From NCBI GenBank assembly GCA_032716605.1, contig CM064502.1:40956507-41020506 (forward strand): a stretch of 64,000 bases of DNA. The letters are read 5' to 3'. Below, in pieces: positions 57,690 through 64,000 of this stretch. Position numbers and translations under genes: made by a program. Every line of letters begins with the position of its first letter. Position 1 is the stretch's first letter. Origin of the DNA: Paralithodes platypus (Eukaryota > Arthropoda > Malacostraca > Decapoda > Lithodidae). The notes under the pieces are model-generated. The model made no database searches and was not told where the DNA came from. It worked only from the letters and a program-made list of their open reading frames with translations.

Positions 57690-60600
57690 ATGAGTGAAGT
57701 TCCCCAACTTAGACCAGGACGCTCGTCCAAAACTACAGACTACAAAATCTGCATTGTATGCCAAAAAGAAGCTGGAACTTTAGTGCTGCAACCAAGAGTG
57801 AACTTTTACAACCGTCTTCTGGAATAAGTCAAGGAGTGGGCCAGCTTACATGATGCTGAGTGTGTTGCACTACAGAAGCGACTTGCAGATTGCACGCAAG
57901 AGACACTGCAACAAGATCGAGCAGTGTGGCATCATGCGTGCTACGCCAGCATCACCAACCTGATCCAGAGCAGACGCGCGAGAGACCGACATGAACATTC
58001 CATACTGACTGGGACACACACACCAAGAGTGAGAGGGCGCAGGTCAAGAAGCGCTGATGACGCGACGAAGGAGACTGCTTCCGCACCTTTCACTAGATCT
58101 TCAACATGGCCCTTGGACAAGGATCTGTGTTTCTTTTGCCAGCAGAGAGGTGATGAGAAACTGTTCACTGTAAGAACTGCAAATGCTGGACAAGCCCTGA
58201 AAAGAGCAATGAAATCTTGCATAGACCCTGAACTCAGAACTAGGTACAGCGCTTGTATTGCTGATGGTGACGCACATGCAATGGATGAGTAGTACCATAA
58301 GTCATGCTGGACCAAGCACGTCTTCCATTCTCAGAGGGATCACAGAAAGGAAGCTCAGAGAACAGAAAAAGATCCAACGCAAGTTGCAAGCTTAATTGAA
58401 CTGATCAACATCATACAAAATGAGGCAAAGGATGGTGCATACCTGTCGATGCAGGACATTGAAAACGCGTATGTCACACTGCTCGGCGGTTCAGAGGCCC
58501 TGGCAAATCAATCCCCTGCCTATAGTAGGCGTTGGCTGAAAGAACAAATCCTGTCTGAATTGTCAGTATTAAAATCAGCACGACAGAAAAACATGAGGGA
58601 TCCAGCAGTCTTGTACTGTCCTGATGCATGCAAAGCTGACATGGTTCATGCTGCTTTAATTGAAGATGACATGGACAGCATGAAAACCCTCTACCAAGCT
58701 GCTCAGATCATTCGTTATCGAATTGAAGAGTTCACTAGGTCCGAGAAGAAGCCAGGTTCAAGTTCAACAGTGGTAACCAGTACGCTAGAAGATGTACCAG
58801 TAGAACTGTACACCATGCTCCGCTGGATCATAGCAGGACCTGGAGACAAGCTGAAAACAGAAGGTCGGACAATTGCTGTGAACAAAGCTGCACTATCCCT
58901 AGGCCAAAACTTGATGTTTGCCTCCAAGTCCAAGAGGCAGGTCATGCTGAAGCCACGGGACGACGGTGCTGGATTCCGGGCTCAACAAACCAGGGAAAAC
59001 CCTCAAGTGCTGGGACTGGCCTTAACTGTCCACCACGACACCAGAAACAAGACACTGCTGGACCTTCTGAATGCCCAGGGCTACTGTGTGTCGTACAGCT
59101 GTGCCCTTATCATAGAAACTGCCCTCGCCAATGCAGTGGTGGAGAACACAAAGCAGTTCCTGGGGCTGTATGTACCATATTTCCTGAAGAAAAGCACCTT
59201 TGTGTTCTTCGCTGTTGACAATACTGACTTTGCTGAGGATACTTTTGATGGCAAGGGTACCACCCATGGGGCAGTTACTGTTGTTTACCAGAGGGCTGAT
59301 GCACCTGGAGAGCCAATCGCCCCACCTCTGGAGATTGGTGATTCAAAGTCAAGGAGTCTCTCGGTGCTGCCACATCATACACCAATACTACCATGCGAAA
59401 AGCCAAAAACAACACCACACAAGAGGGTGAATGAGCTCACCATCAACAACTCTGGTGTAGAGGCCAGCTATCAGGTCAAACAAATGGATGGCTGATTGCG
59501 TTTATCCTTTCTAGGACGAAGGAAGGTTCAAGCAAGATTCCAGGATGGGCCGCCTACAACTCCTTGCTGTCAACAAGCAAGCCAGTGACCGAAGTAGGTA
59601 CCTTGCCACTCCTTCCAGAAGTGGCACATGAGTGGGCAACACTGCTGACAGTAATGAAGCAGGCTTGTAAACTGAAGGAGTTAGCAGTTGGGGAAGAACA
59701 TATCACGGTTATCTCAATGGACATGGCCCTGTATGAGAAAGTGGTTCAGCTAGTGGATGCTAGGCAAGACCTGAAAGGAAAAGTGCTGCCACGACTTGGA
59801 GAGCTGCACATAGTCATGGCTGCTTTAAGAGCCCTAGGATCATCAATCGAGAACTCTGGCATAGATGATGCCTGGTTGGAAGCAGATGTGTATGGTTCTG
59901 CCACCGTCAGACAGATCCTCAAATGTACTCACTACAAGCGTTCCCTGCGTGCCCACATCAACTCATACGTTGCCTTGTATGAACTGGCAATAGAGCAATT
60001 CTTCGAGGACAACCCAGACCTGAAAGAAGTATGCTTGGAAGCTTCAGTTGATGTAGAAGCGGCGTACTCTAAGATCGACATGAACACAAAAGCTGAATCT
60101 GTGAAGCAAGCCAATGTCAACCTGCTGCAAACATTGAGCGAGGGGAATGTGGTGAAGAGGCTGCTTGTCTGGAAAGAACAGAAGGCCAAGAATGCGATGT
60201 TCCAGTCCATGATGAACTACTTGCACCGAGTGGAGGTGATTCTACACTTTGTGACTGCTTCTCGAAATGCTGATCTTCGTTTCCACCTCGGAGCAGGAGA
60301 AGCACTCAGCCAGTTGTTCTTCGCAATGGACAGAATCAAGTACAAGCGACTTTGGCCACGCTACATAGCAGACATGCATACACTGAAGACAGAACACCCG
60401 GAGACGTGGAAAGAACTGGAAGAAGGCAACATCTCTGTCACGAAGAGTAGGATCCCGTTAGTGTCTCTTGGTGCCGACCATGCTTGTGAACAGGTAAACA
60501 GAATGATGAAGGTCCATACTGGCCTAATTGGCATCTCCAACAACGCCAACGCAAGGCAGAGGTTCTTCTTGGCCACTCCAGTGTTGTCCGCCATGGCCAA

Positions 60601-62525
60601 GCAATTCAAGGACCAGTTCTGCGTCACAGGAGACCAAAGAATGGAACATCATGACCATTCCCCAAGCATGGTCAAGCGGGAGCATGGAACCATCACTAAA
60701 CTCAAAGATGCCATAGTGAGCCACGACAATCCATTTGCTGTTGAGGGTGACAGGATATACAATCTCATAATGCATGCATACGTCCCAGATGAGTATGTGC
60801 CGCAGATCCTGAACATAGATGTTACTGGCCAGAAGCTGTATGAAGAGTACGTGTCTGAGCGGATCAATGGAGAAGTCAGCATCTGGGCTCCTGTGAAGAA
60901 AGAAAACAACAAGATGTACATGTCAGGCAACAAGAAATATTCAGTGAAAGTTCGGGACAAGGTCGTGGATCTGAAGGAAACCAAAGACCTGTATGGGAGG
61001 CTGATGGTTCTTGCCCGCTCCAACAGAGATGTTGACCACAAACAAGCGGTTGGCACCTATGAGTTCACGGTGACACCAAGGGCACTCTTTGCCCCAAATG
61101 GAGAGCCCTTGCCATGCAGTGACAAGTTCAAACTTATTCACGCACTGGACAAATTGGCAACGCCAGAACATTACAGAAGCAAGGGAACAACTAGAAGAAG
61201 ACCCCAAGGAGACTGATTCAGATTTTGACAATCTCATTTGGAAAATTACAGTGGTTGATGGGATGGTTCTTCTCCAGAAGCTGACTAAGAAACATGCATC
61301 TGTTGTGACCGTGAAGGATCTCAGTGTTTACTTTAATGACAGACTTGTGAACCTCACCAGAGACTTTGATGAATTTATTCTTGTGTTTGACACGTACAAG
61401 GCCGATTCCCTGAAGAACAGAACCAGGCAAAAGAGGCGACAAGGGAGGGACCCAGTACAGTATCAAGTACAAGATGAGACCAGAATCAAACACATCATGA
61501 TGAGTCGCTTCTTGTCACATGACCAGACAAAGGCCGATCTCACAGAGTATCTGGCTCAGAAAACACTGGACTACAACAAAGATTCGTCCAAGCTGATCAT
61601 CACATCTGCCGCAGGCCACACAAGAAGCAACAAGGATGTCGGTCACTTCCCTCACAACAACCACGAGGAAGCAGATACGCTGATGATAAGCCTGGGAGTC
61701 GCTGCAACTGCCCACTCCTCAAGGAATGTGGAAATGACGTTCTTCTCTCCTGATACCGATGTTCTTGTCCTGCTCATAGCGAATTATGATGTGCTGCCAA
61801 AGAACACCTCAATCTCCATGACTTCAGGGATGCTTCACATCAAGCCAATATGGACAGCTCTGGGACCAGCGAAGGCAAAAGCTTTGCCAGCATTGCACGC
61901 ATTCTCTGGGGCCGACAACACTGGTCGCTTTGCACGAATAGGCAAACTGACCTGGTTCAAGCTGTTCCTAGATGCTGATGATGACATCATCAGGGCTCTA
62001 TCCATGCTATGTGATGACACAGGTGTGAGCGAGAATGTCCTGCAAACCTTGGCCAGGTTTGTATTCCAGGCATACTGTCTGAAGGGCATTCAGATCTCAA
62101 GCAATCCTGATCTATGCTGGCACCTATTCTGCAAGTACATTCTGCAGAAAGTGATAAGCTGCCACCTACAATGGGTGCCTTGAAGCAGCACATCATGAGG
62201 ACAAATGTGCAAGCACGAATCTGGGGTCAGGCTTCTCTTCCCCATCAGGATCTGCTGGACCCGCTTCAGAATGGGTATCACAAGGGTGATGATGGCCAGC
62301 TAAAACCAACGACCACAAGCCTTCCCCCAGCACCCAAGGCCATTCTGGAGATGGTGAGATGTCATTGCAAAAAAGACTGCTCGTCCCAGCGCTGCTCACT
62401 GCTCGTGCAAGTCCAAGGCCTTACCTTGCACAGATATGTGTTTGTCCAGCGCACAGTGTGACAATGACGATGGTGCTGTGTACAACTACTGTGATTCTGA
62501 TGATGAGATTGACAGTGACAATTAA
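57690..62525 (+). pseudogene. Academ-like B transposase with XPG nuclease domain
   Basis: Probably one gene of about 1,600 codons starting at ATG 57690, just after a CTCTGCTTTCAG acceptor-like site (57649-57660). The first frame runs to 59495 with in-frame stops TAA 57825 and TAG 58290; frames then shift near 59480, 61175, 62140 and 62390; the final stop is at 62523. Order: cysteine pairs CIVCQ (57750) and CFFCQ, plus WHHACY and YHKSCW, a C/H zinc domain; a long helical region; a transposase-like part with ISMDMALYEK, GELHIVMAALRALG, and ADHACEQVNRMMK, whose acidic residues are candidates for a DDE set; then the nuclease: FDTYKADSLKNRTRQKRR, NHEEADTLMISLG (61659 on), FSPDTDVLVLL, ALHAFSGADN; and a cysteine-rich tail (CHCKKDCSSQRC, CTDMC). 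Breaks make this copy inactive. The active-site set is inferred. Confidence 0.78.
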
Positions 62526-63381
62526 CTAAATATGTACTATTACTGTGCCGAGAATACTTTTTGAAAATTTTCTTGATTAATGCCCGTATTCGTAGTCACA
62601 TATCATCATTGTACGTGGTCATTGTTCACTTTTTGTCTTGTCCTAATTAAATCAATATGTCATGCCAGCTCTGTTGTGATTGCAATAGAAGTACTGTATG
62701 ATTGCTCTAGTACTTTCCATGGCAGCTACAAGATCAAGTGAATAATTTTGACTGAGTAGAAATGGAACAAAATCATAGCAATTACCACGACCAATCATGG
62801 TATGTGACTACGAATACCAGCATAAGTATAATGATTAATTGCAAAAACACTGTTCCATTATATTCCTCGCCCTTTAAAATTTATATTTAGACACCAAGAT
62901 CAGATGTCTACCACCATTAGAAATAGAGATATCGTGAAATCCATGCGAAAATGGCCGCCATTTTGAAAATCCAAGATGGCCGCCATATTGTGATTGAAAA
63001 TAATGTAAACATTGATTTCGTCCAAAGCTTTATGAAAATGTATAGATTTGCATATCTCCAAAAAACTCCAACGAAAGTACATAAGGAACTGGACTAATAG
63101 GAGAAATCAAACAAACATAAGACATCATTGTGCAAACTTATGATAAACAAAATAATCCCCCAAGGGCTGAACAAAAGAGGTAATTATATTCGTGGTAACA
63201 ATGACAATAAACTGCATGGCGCCAGCCAATGACGACAACAGCGTTCCCACGAGGCACACAAAGGAAGAAGAAACTAAAGACAATCAGCTAGCCTTCCCCC
63301 CCCCCCCCCCCTTCACATCTAGGCTTCGTGAATTATGCAACACTTCCAACTGAAGTAACTATAGTTCAGGTGGAAGTGACA

Positions 63382-64000
63382 ATATGCAGTATATGTATGT
63401 ATGTACAGTATATATTTTTTTTTTTTTTTTTTTTAGTAAATAAAACGCAATATTTTACAGTTTTACTGTTTAGCTACACGACAAATCACGGTTCTATAAA
63501 TGGGAATCTCCAACGATATCTGCCCTTCTTCATGACTGAAAACTCCAAAACTAATTCGACCATTGGTTGTGGAGATATTCAAGAAAATTGCATTAGTCGC
63601 ACTCTACAGTATATCCCGCCACTGTTGACCAACATCTACAAATATTGAGTGAGAACCCGAACTAGTAACATCCCACACATCCGCAACTCTCCAGCAGTGC
63701 AAGTTTGATGCAATACATCCACATGCATGTGTTCTGAACCCAGACATCCTGGCATACAACCCACACATCCCTCGTTTGCTGGGACCTGGCTCCCATCAAA
63801 CCTGGAAGAAACCCCCATTGCCCCGGAATCCGTTCCTCTTACGTCCTTGCAACTGCAAGCCCCAGCTATATATCAATCAGCTATATATCAATAAACATAC
63901 CGTAATATGTATGTATTACTAAATAGCTGATTTGATCTGAATATCATGCAAAGTTGATATATTTGCATATAGAAAATCGCAAGAGCTCACGAACATTTGT
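63382..64000. other. AT-rich end of the window
   Basis: ATAT-rich flank, a 20-base T run (about 63414-63434) and no gene. The last 105 bases resemble 39826-39945 (dispersed repeat cut by the window end). A minus-strand frame at 63818-63636 is not recognised. Confidence 0.5.

Larger units (their letters stand above)
56661..63096 (+). mobile_element. Academ-like DNA transposon, family B, near full length
   Basis: A 6,436-bp element. Ends TAGTCCAGTTCC are inverted at 56661 and 63096; the inverted repeats run about 245-270 bp (56661-56928; about 62850-63096). ATA lies on both sides (56658-56660; 63097-63099), and the second LTR (around 50010) gives the empty site with a single ATA. The inner repeat holds AATATGGCGGCCATCTTGG and AAAATGGCGGCC. 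The coding region (57690-62525) is a Cys/His-rich domain, a transposase-like region and an XPG-type nuclease. The superfamily call rests on the XPG domain, cysteine clusters and 3-bp duplication, as known for Academ. Confidence 0.8.
49082..63381 (-). mobile_element. Ty3/gypsy-type LTR retrotransposon LTR-C (gmr1-like order)
   Basis: Minus-strand element with LTRs at 49082-50783 and 55672-63381, each enlarged by an insertion (a LINE in the left one, a 6.4-kb DNA transposon in the right one). Coding order on the minus strand: gag, zinc knuckle, protease, integrase, reverse transcriptase. A TTAA MITE is inserted between protease and integrase. Integrase and RT both carry large deletions. The left end lacks the expected first TG and abuts AT repeat; ATAT follows the right end, so ATAT may be the target duplication. 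Confidence 0.85.
55672..63381 (-). repeat. 5' LTR of LTR-C, split by an Academ-like transposon
   Basis: Begins TGTTACGAGGGG, matches 49082-50050 up to the ATA at 56660, then resumes after 63097 and ends GGAAGTGACA at 63381. Without the insertion it is about 1,270 bp. An extra segment of about 50 bp near 56425-56500 is absent from the other LTR. Confidence 0.85.

Noticed and set aside
63636..63818. 60-codon Cys-containing minus-strand frame
   Set aside because: Short, no recognised motif, in repeat-rich flank.

Overview
The window looks like transposon-dense genomic DNA of an invertebrate animal. An arthropod, most likely a decapod crustacean, is my best guess; it rests only on the general look of the repeats (many simple repeats, tRNA-derived SINE-like units, CR1/Jockey-type LINEs with poly(A) or TAGA tails, Ty3 elements), and no taxonomic marker gene is present. 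I found no convincing host gene, rRNA, functional tRNA, operon or CRISPR array. Almost everything that can be named is a mobile element, often nested inside another one.

Layout. 1-10.17 kb: AT-rich DNA with a decayed LINE (1.65-3.96 kb), a tRNA-derived SINE (4.25-4.76 kb), TTAA-flanked MITEs (4.9, 5.2 and 9.0 kb), and a second LINE (5.67-7.53 kb) interrupted by a third LINE fragment with a clean 12-bp target duplication. 10.17-23.28 kb: a Ty3/gypsy-type LTR retrotransposon on the minus strand (called LTR-A) with a GTAC target duplication. It was invaded by a foldback element, itself invaded by a LINE, and in one LTR by an Academ-like DNA transposon that keeps an XPG-type nuclease gene. 23.3-41.5 kb: mostly AT-rich non-coding DNA with a nearly identical second copy of that LINE (26.95-28.18 kb), other LINE and SINE fragments, a 483-bp TTAA MITE, and a 702-bp nearly perfect foldback (34.64-35.34 kb). 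41.5-49.0 kb: a plus-strand Ty3-type element (LTR-B) with a long open gag and protease-integrase reading frame but a wrecked reverse transcriptase. 49.1-63.4 kb: a third, minus-strand Ty3-type element (LTR-C), head to tail with LTR-B and sharing an AT microsatellite. LTR-C carries a LINE in one LTR, a TTAA MITE in pol, and in the other LTR a 6.4-kb Academ-like DNA transposon (56.66-63.10 kb).

Two themes stand out. (1) All three LTR elements have integrase upstream of reverse transcriptase (gag-PR-INT-RT). That order is not the usual Ty3/gypsy order; it is known for the gmr1-like group, whose gag is also the published source of the vertebrate SCAN domain. All three are defective in RT and/or RNase H, yet their LTR pairs are very similar. 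(2) Two different families of an Academ-like DNA transposon are present. Both have TAGT...ACTA ends, long inverted repeats and apparent 3-bp target duplications. Both encode an XPG/FEN1-like nuclease with a cysteine-rich tail, and both have clustered copies of a YY1-like motif (AAGATGGCGGC type) in their terminal repeats. One copy is close to full length (Cys/His-rich N-terminus, long transposase-like middle, nuclease) with a few stops and frameshifts; the other keeps only the nuclease part.

Superfamily names are assigned from motifs and memory; no database search was possible.
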